NCBI GenBank assembly: GCA_023150875.1
Contig: JAKLKC010000003.1
Coordinates: forward strand, 62,001-126,000
Reading direction: 5' to 3'
Origin: Myxococcota bacterium
GTDB taxonomy: Bacteria; Myxococcota_A; UBA796; UBA9615; JAKLKC01
DNA: 64,000 nucleotides
Below are positions 9,224 to 18,235 of the stretch, in pieces. The notes under the pieces were generated by a model. It searched no databases. It had not been told where the DNA came from and saw nothing but the letters and a program-made list of their open reading frames with translations. A program made the position numbers and the translations under genes. How positions within the stretch are numbered: the stretch's first letter is position 1; each line of letters begins with the position of its first letter.

Positions 9224-10923
9224 GGGAGGTCCCACCGCGAGAGGGGGATCCGCACCTCCACCGCCACCGCTCCGTGGGTGCGGATCTCGCCGGGGACGAA
9301 GCCGGCCCCCGAGATCCGCTCGATCTGCCCCCGCACGGCGACCTGGAAGGGACCGGGTCGCGCCAGGCGCAGTCGGGCTTCCAGTCCGGCGCGGCGGCGC
9401 CTCTCGGCCACCGGCAGGACGTACACGGTCCCGTCGATCTCGTCGAGCACGCCCAGGCGCTCCCAGTCCTCGTACCAGGCGTCGGCGGAGAAGGCGCCCC
9501 CGGCGTCGTAGCCGACGTCCAGCCGGTAGGACCGGGCGTCCCCGCGCATGGGGTGGCCCATCACCCGGCCCCGGTGGTAGAAGCCCTGGTGGTAGATCCG
9601 GTGCTGCTCGTACCAGCGGAACCGGTCGTCCCTCAGGATCGCCCCCTCGAAGCGCGCGGTGAAGGGGCCCACGCCCAGGTACACGCCCCCCAGGTTGCCC
9701 ACCCCCGCCAGTGCGGGCGCGTCGACCCCGAGGAACTTCCTCGTGATCACGTCCTCGCCCGCATACTGCCAGTACACCTGGATGAACTGCACGCCGGGGA
9801 TAGACGGGGCGAAGGGCAGGTCCACCCGGGCGTCCAGGGAGGCGATCTCCTCGGCGTCGAACTCCTCCAGGGAGACATCGTCCGAGGTGTGGGGGCGTGT
9901 CCCCCAGAACAGCTCCCAGGCGTCCTTCGCCGTCGCGGGGGGGCGCCCCTCCCCGCCGTAGATCGCCGCCCGCTCCAGGCTCAGCTCGATCCACGGGAGG
10001 GGCAGCCAGGTGAGCTGGAGCGCCCACATGGAGGGGTCCTCGACGTCGGTGCGCGGCCCGTTCAGCAGGCTCCACGACGTCTCGACCGCGAACGCCCCGG
10101 CGTAGCGCAGGAAGCCCGGCAGGAAGAGGGCACCGTCGGTGCGGCCCCTCACCGTGGGCACGGGCTGGGCGTTGTTCGACAGGATGAGCGAGGCGTGCCC
10201 CGGCCCCCACGCGCGATCGGAGGTCCCCGCGGTGATCTCCACCCCCGGCCCGGCGAGCTTCACGTAGGCCGTCCGCAGGTCCAGGGCGAGGTCCCCCCCG
10301 AGCCGCACGGGCTCCAGCAGCCCGGCCTGCCCCCCGGCCATGGGGTCCACCACCACCCGGGGCTCCACCACCGCCAACCCGGGACCCGCCCCCAGCTCCA
10401 GGCGGTCCGAGAGGGCCAGGAAGGGTCCCGAGGCGTCCCCCCCGTGGTCGGGCCAGGGATCGGCGTCCGGGGTCCGCGGGGCGGCCTGGACCTCCAGGCG
10501 CACTTCGCGCACCGGATCGCCCTGCGGCTTCCAGTAGCCGCTCCCACCCTGGAGGTACCGGAGCTCCGCCGCCACCTGCGCCTCGACCCGCTCCAGCAGG
10601 CGCCGCATGGTGGGATCCGTCACCGCCCGTTCCCGGCGGATCTCGGCGACGGCCCGGGCCACCTCCATGCGGCTCCAGGGGCGCCGGTGCAGGGGCACTC
10701 CCCGGGGCCTGTAGCGCAGCGCCAGCTTCTCGAAGTCCCGGCCGAGGGGGTCCTCGACGGGCACGTCGGGGGAGGCCGGCGCCACCAGCGGCCGGGCCCG
10801 GGCGGGGGGGGGAGGAGGGGCGGCCCGGGCGGTCCCGGCCACGGCGACGGCCAGGGCGAGGCAAACCGCCACGACCCAGCCGGCGCGGAGCGATCCGCGG
10901 TGGCGCGGTCCCGGGTTGGTCAC
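9220..10923 (-). CDS. Wzi-like capsule assembly outer-membrane protein
   Basis: 567 residues, GTG start at 10923. A Sec signal ([19 protein letters not shown]) is followed by a Pro-rich linker and a short helical part ([19 protein letters not shown], about residues 82-100). Beyond that comes a long series of amphipathic beta strands with family-like stretches: [37 protein letters not shown], and [16 protein letters not shown]. Wzi proteins are 18-stranded barrels that hold capsule at the cell surface. It is the last gene of a leftward run from wzc-like (13656) through the HEAT lipoprotein, 19 bp downstream of the latter's stop, supporting a role in the same polysaccharide pathway. Identification rests on pattern and context; a generic barrel cannot be excluded. 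Confidence 0.75.
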   Translation of the reverse strand: MTNPGPRHRGSLRAGWVVAVCLALAVAVAGTARAAPPPPPARARPLVAPASPDVPVEDPLGRDFEKLALRYRPRGVPLHRRPWSRMEVARAVAEIRRERAVTDPTMRRLLERVEAQVAAELRYLQGGSGYWKPQGDPVREVRLEVQAAPRTPDADPWPDHGGDASGPFLALSDRLELGAGPGLAVVEPRVVVDPMAGGQAGLLEPVRLGGDLALDLRTAYVKLAGPGVEITAGTSDRAWGPGHASLILSNNAQPVPTVRGRTDGALFLPGFLRYAGAFAVETSWSLLNGPRTDVEDPSMWALQLTWLPLPWIELSLERAAIYGGEGRPPATAKDAWELFWGTRPHTSDDVSLEEFDAEEIASLDARVDLPFAPSIPGVQFIQVYWQYAGEDVITRKFLGVDAPALAGVGNLGGVYLGVGPFTARFEGAILRDDRFRWYEQHRIYHQGFYHRGRVMGHPMRGDARSYRLDVGYDAGGAFSADAWYEDWERLGVLDEIDGTVYVLPVAERRRRAGLEARLRLARPGPFQVAVRGQIERISGAGFVPGEIRTHGAVAVEVRIPLSRWDLP

Positions 10924-10942
10924 GTGGATGTCGGAGCGACGC

Positions 10943-11476
10943 TCAGCGGATGCGGCGGAGCGCCATCATCGCGTTGTAGGCCAGGTACTTGTCCCGCGAC
11001 TCCAGCATCGTGGTGAGCTGGGGGATCGCGGCGCGGTCGCCGATCTGGCCCAGGGCCCAGATGACGTCGTAGGGCTTCTCCTCGGACGCCAGGAGCTTCA
11101 TCAGCGGCGCGGCGGCCGCGGGGTCCTTGAGCTTGCCCAGGGCCTCCACCGCCTCGCGCCGCACCCCGGGATCCCGGTCGTCCAGGGCCGCGATGAGGGC
11201 CGGCACCGCCCTCTTGTCGCCGAGGATCCCCAGGGACTCCACCGCCCGGGCCCGGATGTCCCGGTTCGAGTCCTTGGTCACCACCCCCAGGGCCTCGATG
11301 AGGCGGGGATCGGGGTCCTCGCCCCGGGCCGACGTCGTGGCGCCCAGGCGCACGACGGGGTTGTCGCTCTTGAGGTCCGCGAGGTAGCGGTCGATGTCGC
11401 TGCTGCACCCCGCCAGGGCGAGCCCGGCGAGGAGGACCGCGGCCGCGACGCGCGGTGCCGAGCGCCTGGGGATCAT
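10943..11476 (-). CDS. HEAT-repeat lipoprotein in the capsule operon
   Basis: 177 residues. Signal peptide with lipobox VLLAGLALAGCSSD, then about five HEAT/PBS-lyase-like repeats: NPVVRLGATTSA, NRDIRARAVESLGILGDK, DPGVRREAVEALGKLKDP and KPYDVIWALGQIGDRAA are repeat cores. Such scaffolds bind proteins rather than catalyse. The gene starts 17 bp after the wzc-like stop and ends 19 bp before the Wzi-like start, so the three form an operon. It may be an assembly or scaffold factor for the export machinery at the membrane, which is inference from position only. Confidence 0.82.
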   Translation of the reverse strand: MIPRRSAPRVAAAVLLAGLALAGCSSDIDRYLADLKSDNPVVRLGATTSARGEDPDPRLIEALGVVTKDSNRDIRARAVESLGILGDKRAVPALIAALDDRDPGVRREAVEALGKLKDPAAAAPLMKLLASEEKPYDVIWALGQIGDRAAIPQLTTMLESRDKYLAYNAMMALRRIR

Positions 11477-11493
11477 CGGGGGAACGGGCTCCT

Positions 11494-13656
11494 TCACGAC
11501 TTCAGGAGGCGGAAGCCGCCCCCCTTGCGGGGGCCCTTGCCCTCCCCCGAGGCGGCCGCGGCCTGGCGGCGGATCTTCTCCTCGCCGTACACCGAGTAGT
11601 ACTTGTAGTAGTAGTTGTACCCGGCGATGCCGAAGTCGAGCTTGTTGAGGACGACCCCGAGGGGCTCCAGGTGGGCGACCTCGAGGCGCTGGCGGATGTC
11701 CAGGATCATCTTGCGGCTGACCTTCATGCTCTCGACGACCAGCACGAAGCAGTCGACGTAGCGGGCCAGCGGGATGGCGTCGTTGACCACCAGCAGGGGC
11801 GGCGAGTCCAGGATCACCAGGTCGTAGGTGGCCTTGAGCTCGTCCATGACCTGGCGCATGCGCCGGGACTCGATGAGCTTGGCGGGGTTCGGCGGTACGG
11901 GGCCGGCGGGCAGCACGTCGAGGTTGGGCACCGAGGTCGACTGGATGCAGTCCTCGATGCTCGCCTCCCCCACCAGCAGCGAGGTGATGCCCACGGTCGC
12001 GGACACCTTCCAGATCTTGTGCTGGGAGGGGCGCCGGAAGTCGGTGTCGATGATGAGGACCCTCTTGCCCTCGATGGCCACCGACACCGCGAGGTTCGCG
12101 GTGGTGGTGCTCTTGCCCTCGCCGGGGATCGACGAGGTGACCATCAGGGTGCGCACCGGCTCGTCCAGGCTGGCGTAGAGCACGCCGTTCCGGATGGTCC
12201 GGTACGCCTCCACCAGGGGGTCCTTGGGACTGATCTCGCTGATCAGCCGGGCCTGGTTGCTCCGCACCCGGGGGATCACGCCCAGGCTGGTGAGGTCCCA
12301 GACCTCCTCCAGGTCCTCGCGGTTGCGGATGGTGTCGTCGATGTACTCGAAGACGAAGATCAGGCCGATGCCGAACATCAGCCCGAGGACGGCGCCGGCG
12401 AGGGTGTTGATGATGATCTTGGGGCTGACGAACTTGTCCGGGAGGGCGGCCTTCTCGACGAGCCGGATGTCGGTCAGGGTCATCGCCTCGGCGATCCCGA
12501 TCTGGTACTGGTAGTCCACCAGGGCCTTGTAGATGCCCTGGCTCGCCTCCGCCGCCAGCTCGAGCTGCCCGTTGTTCATCATCTTGTTGGGCAGCTCGGA
12601 GAACTTCTCGGTGAGCCCGGCGATCCCCGCCTGGATCTGGTTGCGGCTGGAGATCGCCGCCGCCAGGTCGATCTTGTACTGGTTGAGGTTGGGGGCGGTC
12701 GCCTTCTCGACCTCCAGGACGCTGGCCAGCTCCTGCTCGGTCGTCGCGATCTGCTGGCGGATGTTGATCACGTCCGGGTGGTTCGTCGTCCGGTCGAGGA
12801 GCAGCTCGTTGAGCTTCAGCCGCTGGTCGGTGAGGGCCTTGTTGATCTGGGCGATCTGGGGGTTGCCCTGCATGGAGGAGCCCATGACCGCGCCGGGGCT
12901 GGTGGTGCCCAGGATCCGCTCGGTCTCCTTCACCTTCTGGCGCAGGCCGCTGATCTGGACCTCCGCCTCCTCCGCGAGGCCCATCAGCTCCGACAGGCGG
13001 GAGACCGCCGCCTTGGTCTCGGACTGGAGGTCGATGATGTTCTGGTTGGTCTGGTAGTCGGCGATCTGCGAGAGGGCCGACTGGAACTCCTTCTGCACGA
13101 CGTCGATGCGATCGTCGATGAACTTCTTGGCGCTCCGGGTCTCCTCGCGCATCCGCTCCTGGCTGATCTCGATGAACACGTCCGCGAGGGTGTCCGCCAT
13201 GATCTTCGCCGAGTCGGCGTCGAGGGCGGTGGCGGTGATCGTCAGGAAGTCGGTGTTCTGGTACTGGGCGATCTTGTAGCCCGGCTTCGGCGAGACCATG
13301 GCGGTGATCCCGCTCGCGAGCAGGTCGCCGGGCTTCATCAGGTCCCCCGCGTCGCTGCGGATCTGCAGGCGCCAGACCGCGTCGTCCAGGACCTCCGTCG
13401 TCGCGGCGAGGGCGATCTTGTTCTGGATGGTCGAGCTCGACGAAGCCCCGAGGCTCTGCACCAGCTCCTGGAGGCCGATCTCGGAGAGCAGCGACGCGCT
13501 GGCGTCGGACTGCTCGATCATGACCTTCGAGGTGGACTGGTACGACTTGGGGATGAAGTACGAGGCGACCGCCGCCGCGAGGACGAAGAAGGCAAACGAC
13601 TGCACCAGCAGCCACTTGCGCCTCTTGAGGATAGTCCAGAGCTTGACGAGCTCCAT
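11494..13656 (-). CDS. Wzc/ExoP-type polysaccharide co-polymerase with tyrosine autokinase (BY-kinase)
   Basis: 720 residues. Membrane helix near 16-35 (LLVQSFAFFVLAAAVASYF), then a Wzz-type domain and long coiled-coil periplasmic region, a second membrane helix near 415-435 (LAGAVLGLMFGIGLIFVFEY), and a cytoplasmic BY-kinase. Kinase motifs: Walker A SSIPGEGKSTTTANLA (about 509-516 for the P-loop), Walker A' VLIIDTDFRRP, Walker B DLVILDSPPLLV. The C-terminus has a Tyr cluster GYNYYYKYYSVYGEEK with seven Tyr, the autophosphorylation tail. This protein controls chain length and export together with Wza. ATG 13656 has GGAAGG five nt upstream. It is divergent from the Wza-like gene at 13834, the expected partner. 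Confidence 0.93.
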   Translation of the reverse strand: MELVKLWTILKRRKWLLVQSFAFFVLAAAVASYFIPKSYQSTSKVMIEQSDASASLLSEIGLQELVQSLGASSSSTIQNKIALAATTEVLDDAVWRLQIRSDAGDLMKPGDLLASGITAMVSPKPGYKIAQYQNTDFLTITATALDADSAKIMADTLADVFIEISQERMREETRSAKKFIDDRIDVVQKEFQSALSQIADYQTNQNIIDLQSETKAAVSRLSELMGLAEEAEVQISGLRQKVKETERILGTTSPGAVMGSSMQGNPQIAQINKALTDQRLKLNELLLDRTTNHPDVINIRQQIATTEQELASVLEVEKATAPNLNQYKIDLAAAISSRNQIQAGIAGLTEKFSELPNKMMNNGQLELAAEASQGIYKALVDYQYQIGIAEAMTLTDIRLVEKAALPDKFVSPKIIINTLAGAVLGLMFGIGLIFVFEYIDDTIRNREDLEEVWDLTSLGVIPRVRSNQARLISEISPKDPLVEAYRTIRNGVLYASLDEPVRTLMVTSSIPGEGKSTTTANLAVSVAIEGKRVLIIDTDFRRPSQHKIWKVSATVGITSLLVGEASIEDCIQSTSVPNLDVLPAGPVPPNPAKLIESRRMRQVMDELKATYDLVILDSPPLLVVNDAIPLARYVDCFVLVVESMKVSRKMILDIRQRLEVAHLEPLGVVLNKLDFGIAGYNYYYKYYSVYGEEKIRRQAAAASGEGKGPRKGGGFRLLKS

Positions 13657-13789
13657 GAAACCTTCCGGGCGGAACGGGGGCGCACCCCGGCCGTCGCTCG
13701 ACGAAGACTATCGATTATGGCCCCAAGGAACGACGGATTCAAGGGAATCCGCCGCGGGGGGCCGTTGGGGGCCGCCGCGCGGCCGCGCG

Positions 13790-13818
13790 TTGACAGGCGC
13801 GCCCGTCTCCACTAGAAA
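13790..13818 (+). promoter_or_regulatory. Putative promoter of the Wza-like gene, short leader
   Basis: TTGACA (13790-13795), 17-nt spacer, TAGAAA (13813-13818). The expected transcription start is within about 10 nt of ATG 13834, and no Shine-Dalgarno sequence lies between, so the message may be nearly leaderless. Confidence 0.6.
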
Positions 13819-13833
13819 TCGGCTCCTCCTGCG

Positions 13834-14613
13834 ATGGACCGAAACCACCCCACCCCCCTGCTGGCCCGGACCCTCGTCGCCCTCGTGGCGGCGACGCTCG
13901 CGGCGCTCTTTTCGGGCTGCGTGCGGCAGACCCGCACCCCCGTCTCGACCCTCGCCGTCGAGGGGGCGGGCGGCTCGATGGTGCCTCCTCCGGCGCCCGA
14001 GATCGTGTTCGGGCCCGGCGACAAGGTCCAGATCTCCGTGTGGCGCCACGAGGACCTGGACATGCAGGTCATCGTGGCCCCGGACGGGACGATCTCCTAC
14101 CCGCTTATCGGCAGGATGCAGATCGCCGGGATGACGTACTCCCTCCTCCAGTCCCTCCTCACCGAGAAGATCTCCGTCTACTACGTGGATCCGCAGGTCA
14201 GCATCAACCTCGTCGAATCCGCGTCGATGAAGGTGATGGTGTGGGGCGAGGTGAAGACGCCGAACGTGCTGCAACTCTCCAGCGGGATGACGGTGCTGGA
14301 GGCCCTCACCCGTGCGGGGGGGCTGACCGAGGACAGCAGGACGGACAACATCCTGCTGGTACGGGGTGGGCGGAGCCCGGCCGAGGTCTACGTGGTGGAC
14401 GTCGATGCCCTGCTGAATCGGGCGGACCTCCGGCAGAACGTGCCCCTGGAGAAGAACGACATCCTCTACGTGCCCGAGCAGACCATCGTCAACGTCGAGC
14501 GTTTCTTCAGGCGCATCGCGGGGATCCTGGCGCCGTTCGTCAGCGGTACGGTGGTGTACCGCAACATCGCCACGGGCAACCCGGTCGGCTCCGCTTCCGC
14601 GCTCGACAACTGA
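13834..14613 (+). CDS. Wza-like polysaccharide export lipoprotein (Poly_export/SLBB)
   Basis: 259 residues. Lipoprotein signal LVALVAATLAALFSGCVRQ. The Poly_export domain begins EIVFGPGDKVQISVWRHEDL and continues with VAPDGTISYPLIGRMQIAG; an SLBB domain follows (VMVWGEVKTPNVLQLSSGMT, VLEALTRAGGLTEDSRTDNI). The end, IAGILAPFVSGTVVYRNI, suits the amphipathic outer-membrane-spanning helix. It is shorter than E. coli Wza (about 380) because it has one SLBB rather than several, as is common in deltaproteobacteria. It forms the outer-membrane channel for capsule or EPS with the divergently encoded Wzc-like kinase. Confidence 0.92.
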   Translation: MDRNHPTPLLARTLVALVAATLAALFSGCVRQTRTPVSTLAVEGAGGSMVPPPAPEIVFGPGDKVQISVWRHEDLDMQVIVAPDGTISYPLIGRMQIAGMTYSLLQSLLTEKISVYYVDPQVSINLVESASMKVMVWGEVKTPNVLQLSSGMTVLEALTRAGGLTEDSRTDNILLVRGGRSPAEVYVVDVDALLNRADLRQNVPLEKNDILYVPEQTIVNVERFFRRIAGILAPFVSGTVVYRNIATGNPVGSASALDN

Positions 14614-14738
14614 GGTGGGGAGCCCGCCCGGCGTCGTCGGGCCCCGGCAACCGACGGTCGAGGCCGTCCGCCAGGTGTCGGGCACCCACGCCGGCCGGTC
14701 GGGTGGGGGCGGCGGAAAGAGCTTGATTTCCGCTGGAC

Positions 14739-14773
14739 CTCGGGGCATAGCCTGTACCAGCCGATGCCCCGAG
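14739..14773. promoter_or_regulatory. 10-bp perfect inverted repeat at the promoter/leader of the radical SAM gene
   Basis: Arms CTCGGGGCAT (14739-14748) and ATGCCCCGAG (14764-14773) are separated by 15 nt. The left arm overlaps a possible -10 (TAGCCT, 14748-14753) downstream of TTGATT (14723-14728, spacing 19). It could be an operator for a dimeric regulator or a hairpin in the mRNA leader of the gene at 14830. Confidence 0.45.
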
Positions 14774-14829
14774 AGGGTCTCGGGCGGGGGAGGAGGCTCC
14801 CGCGCCCGCAGCCGGAGCGACCGCAGGCC

Positions 14830-16302
14830 ATGAAGATCTTCATCAGCTACCCGCCCTTCGACGACAAGGGCTCGCCGATGCTGACCCAGAACCGACAGTT
14901 CCAGTGGATGAACGTCGGCTCCTACCTCTTCCCCGTCGTCCCCGCCACCGCCGCCACCCTGCTCCAGGCCAAGGGCCACGACGTCGTCTGGCACGACGGC
15001 ATCGTGCAGAAGTGGGACATGGCCCGCTGGTGGAAGCAGATCGAGGACGAGGAGCCCGATCTGATCGCCTTCGAGTCGAAGACGCCGGTGATCATGAACC
15101 ACTGGCAGCTCGTGAAGGAGGTGAAGGAGCGCTCCCCCCGGACCCTGGTGGTCCTGATGGGAGACCACGCCACCGCCGAGCCCCTGGAGCAGTTCGAGAA
15201 CTGCCCGGTGGACTACGTCATCACGGGCGGCGGCTACGACCTCTGCCTCGCGGGGATCGCCGACTTCATCGAGAAGGGCGCGCCCCTCCCGGGCGGCGTG
15301 TACCGCCGGGAGGGCGAGGAGGTCCGGAAGTCCGGCGACTTCGACCTCTCCTACGACCTGAACCAGATGCCGTTCATCGATCGGCGCCTGACGATGGCCG
15401 ACCTGTACTTCGAGAAGTGGCGCAAGCGGATGCCCTTCTACTACACGATGGCGGGGCGGGACTGCCCGCGCCCCAGGTGCACGTTCTGCTCCTGGACGAC
15501 CATCAACCCCCGCTTCAGCGTCCGCACCCCCGAGAACTACCTCGACGAGCTCGACTACCTCGTCCGGGAGCACAACGTCCCGGAGATCTTCGATGACACG
15601 GGCACGTTCCCGTCGGGCTCCTGGCGCAAGAAGTTCTGCCAGGGCTTCATGGAGCGGGGCTTCACCGGGAAGATCCTTTTCAGCTCCAACGAGCGGTTCG
15701 ACTACGTCCGCGACCCCCGCGTGCCCGAGATGATGAAGAAGGCGGGGTGGCGCAAGGTGAAGTGCGGCCTGGAGTCGGGCAACCAGAAGACCCTCGACAT
15801 GCTCGACAAGGGGATCACGGTCGAGGACATCGTGGCCGGCTGCCGGAACCTGTCCCGCGCGGGGATCGACGTCCACCTGACGGTGATGGTCGGCTACCCC
15901 TGGGAGACCCGGGACGACGCCCAGCGGACCCTGGACCTGGCGACCGAGCTCATGGCCCGGGGGTACGCCGAGATGCTCCAGTCCACGGTGGTGATGCCCT
16001 ATCCCGGCACGCCGCTGCACCGATATGCGGTGGAGAACGGCCTCTTCCGCATCCCGCCCAAGGCGTACGACCGCTACGACATGACCGAGCCCGTGTTCAA
16101 GACTCCCGACATGGAGCCCGGCGAGGTGGTGGAGATGTGCCAGGGCATCTACAAGAGCTTCCTCACCCCCCAGTTCGTGGGGCGGCAGCTCATGCGCGTG
16201 AGGTCCACCGAGGACCTGGACTACGTACGCCGGGGGGCGACGGCGGTGTGGGGGCACCTCAAGGACTTCGGCAAGGACCGGATCACGGCCATCCGTGCAT
16301 GA
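14830..16302 (+). CDS. B12-type radical SAM protein in the capsule locus
   Basis: 490 residues. Residues 1-145 form a Rossmann-like cobalamin-binding-type domain (MKIFISYPPFDD..., VVLMGDHATAEP, VDYVITGGGYD). The radical SAM domain follows with AGRDCPRPRCTFCSWTTI: Cys212, Cys217 and Cys220, i.e. C-x4-C-x2-C instead of the usual C-x3-C-x2-C. Further signatures are EIFDDTGTFPSG, KCGLESGNQKTLDMLDKG and VVMPYPGTPLHRYA. The classical B12 box D-x-H-x2-G is not seen, which is common in BchE-like and related families where B12 binds base-off without that His. The substrate is unknown; its place between the Wza-like and glycosylphosphotransferase genes suggests it modifies a sugar or lipid in the pathway. 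ATG 14830 begins the conserved region. Confidence 0.88.
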   Translation: MKIFISYPPFDDKGSPMLTQNRQFQWMNVGSYLFPVVPATAATLLQAKGHDVVWHDGIVQKWDMARWWKQIEDEEPDLIAFESKTPVIMNHWQLVKEVKERSPRTLVVLMGDHATAEPLEQFENCPVDYVITGGGYDLCLAGIADFIEKGAPLPGGVYRREGEEVRKSGDFDLSYDLNQMPFIDRRLTMADLYFEKWRKRMPFYYTMAGRDCPRPRCTFCSWTTINPRFSVRTPENYLDELDYLVREHNVPEIFDDTGTFPSGSWRKKFCQGFMERGFTGKILFSSNERFDYVRDPRVPEMMKKAGWRKVKCGLESGNQKTLDMLDKGITVEDIVAGCRNLSRAGIDVHLTVMVGYPWETRDDAQRTLDLATELMARGYAEMLQSTVVMPYPGTPLHRYAVENGLFRIPPKAYDRYDMTEPVFKTPDMEPGEVVEMCQGIYKSFLTPQFVGRQLMRVRSTEDLDYVRRGATAVWGHLKDFGKDRITAIRA

Positions 16303-16378
16303 CGCCGTTTCCCCCCGGGCGAGGGCTACGGCCACGCCTCGGGGCAGCGGCGGCCACAGGATCCACGAGCGGTGAAGA

Positions 16379-18019
16379 ATGCGCAGCGCCGGTAGGGTTC
16401 AGGAAACGGGCGGCGGACGGGCACGGCGCCTGCCGAACGCCCCGGCGATCCCGGCGGTGAACGGGGCCGCGGCCGCGAACGGGGCAGGGTCCGCCCACGG
16501 GTCCGCCGTGCCCCCGGTGCCCCTCGCGCCGCAGCCCCCTCCCGCGACCGCCCCCCTGGTCCTCATCGCCAATCTCAGCCGCAACCTCATGTACCTCGCC
16601 GACCTCGCGGCGGTGTTCGTGACGGCGTGGGTGACCTGGCTGCATTGGCACTGGCTGAACGCCCAGCAGGCGGCGGTCGCTCCCATCTCCCTCGGCGACG
16701 TCTTCCTGCACGGCGCCCTCCTCCCGCCGATCTTCATCCTGGTGCCCATCTGGTTCGGCGTGTTCGAGTGGATGGGCCTCTACGACCCCCACAACAACAT
16801 CAGCACCCCCAAGATCCTCCAGGCCATGACCAAGGGGATCGTGGGGGTGGTGATCGGGGTGATCGTCGCCTCGTTCGTGCTGGACATCGGCGCCAGCCGC
16901 CTCTCGGTAGGACTGTTCGGCCTGTACGGCCTCCTGACCGCGGGCGTGCTCAGGGTGTCCGTCTTCCTCTCCGTCCAGAGCAAGCCCTGGAGAGGCGTCG
17001 CCGCGACCCGGGTCGCCGTGGTCGGTCTCGGCGGCGAGGCGGCGAGCCTGGCGGGCAAGGTGCGGGTCTACCGGCGCCTTGGGTACGAGTTCGCCGGGTT
17101 CATCGACGACCACCTCACCGGCGAGCCCGATCCCTCCATCCCCACCCAGGGGGCGATCCTCGGCCCCGTCGGCCAGATCCAGCGGATCGTCAACGACCAC
17201 CAGATCCACCACGTCGTCATCACCGACAACGCCTTCCCCCGGGCGGAGGCGATGGAGCTCGCCCGCACCCTGGACCGGATGGGGGTGGCGGTGTCGAAGG
17301 TGCCCTACCTGTGGGGCACCGTCGCGTCCCAGATGCGGGTGCTGCGGATCGGCGACCTGGACCTCATCCACTTCCGCCGGGTATCCTACACCCGGGTCGC
17401 CGAGCGCCTGAAGAGGGCCTTCGACGTCACCCTGGTCCTGCTCGCCGCCCCGCTGCTGATCCCCCTGATGCTGGCGGTGGCCCTGGCGGTCAAGCTGGAC
17501 TCGCCGGGCCCGATCTTCTTCGTCGACCGCCGCTACGGGCGCGGGGGGCGGGCCTTCAACTTCTTCAAGTTCCGCTCGATGGTGGTGGGCGCCGCCGAGC
17601 TGCGCGAGAAGCTGGAGGCCAGCAACGAGTCCGACGGCCTGCTGTTCAAGATGAAGGACGACCCCCGGATCACCCGGGTGGGCCACTTCATCCGCAAGAC
17701 CTCCCTCGACGAGCTGCCCCAGCTCATCAACGTGCTGCTGGGCGACATGAACCTGGTCGGGCCCAGGCCCCTGCCGGTGCGCGACTTCGTCAAGATGGAC
17801 CTGGACGCCCGCCCGGAGTGGGAGTACTGGTTCGAGCAGCGCTGCCACGTCAAGCCCGGGATCACCTGCCTGTGGCAGGTCATGGGCCGCTCCGACCTGG
17901 GCTTCGACCGCATGGTGGAGCTGGACATCTACTACATCGAGAACTGGTCCCTCTGGATGGACCTGCAGATCGTGCTCAAGACGCTGCCGGTCGTGCTCTT
18001 CAGCAAGGGCGCGCGCTGA
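16379..18019 (+). CDS. Polyprenyl glycosylphosphotransferase (WbaP/WcaJ type) initiating EPS synthesis
   Basis: 546 residues. A Pro/Ala-rich cytoplasmic N-terminus (1-65) is followed by four membrane helices (about 68-190), a CoA-binding/Rossmann-like domain (RVAVVGLGGEAASLAGKVRV) and the bacterial sugar transferase catalytic domain from about 340 (RLKRAFDVTLVLLAAPLLIP). Catalytic signatures: FFVDRRYGRGGRAFNFFKFR, KTSLDELPQLINVLLGDMN followed by LVGPRP, and HVKPGITCLWQVMGRSDLGF. It transfers a sugar-1-phosphate from a nucleotide sugar to undecaprenyl phosphate, the first step of repeat-unit assembly. The sugar (glucose or galactose) is not determinable. The next gene is in the same frame directly after this TGA. 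Confidence 0.93.
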   Translation: MRSAGRVQETGGGRARRLPNAPAIPAVNGAAAANGAGSAHGSAVPPVPLAPQPPPATAPLVLIANLSRNLMYLADLAAVFVTAWVTWLHWHWLNAQQAAVAPISLGDVFLHGALLPPIFILVPIWFGVFEWMGLYDPHNNISTPKILQAMTKGIVGVVIGVIVASFVLDIGASRLSVGLFGLYGLLTAGVLRVSVFLSVQSKPWRGVAATRVAVVGLGGEAASLAGKVRVYRRLGYEFAGFIDDHLTGEPDPSIPTQGAILGPVGQIQRIVNDHQIHHVVITDNAFPRAEAMELARTLDRMGVAVSKVPYLWGTVASQMRVLRIGDLDLIHFRRVSYTRVAERLKRAFDVTLVLLAAPLLIPLMLAVALAVKLDSPGPIFFVDRRYGRGGRAFNFFKFRSMVVGAAELREKLEASNESDGLLFKMKDDPRITRVGHFIRKTSLDELPQLINVLLGDMNLVGPRPLPVRDFVKMDLDARPEWEYWFEQRCHVKPGITCLWQVMGRSDLGFDRMVELDIYYIENWSLWMDLQIVLKTLPVVLFSKGAR

Positions 18020-18235
18020 CGGCGTCCGCTCCCGCCGCGCCGCGCCCCGGTCCCCCTCCTGGTCTCTCCCCAAGCCGATCCCGCCCCGACGGTCCCGCGC
18101 CTCCCCCGCGTCGGCGCCTCGCTGGCCGCCCTCACCCTGCTGGGGCGGGGGCTGGGCTTCGCCTTCTACGCCCTCGCCGCCGCCCGCTTCGGGCGCACCG
18201 CCGAGACCGACGCCCTGTGGCTGGCCTATGCCGCG

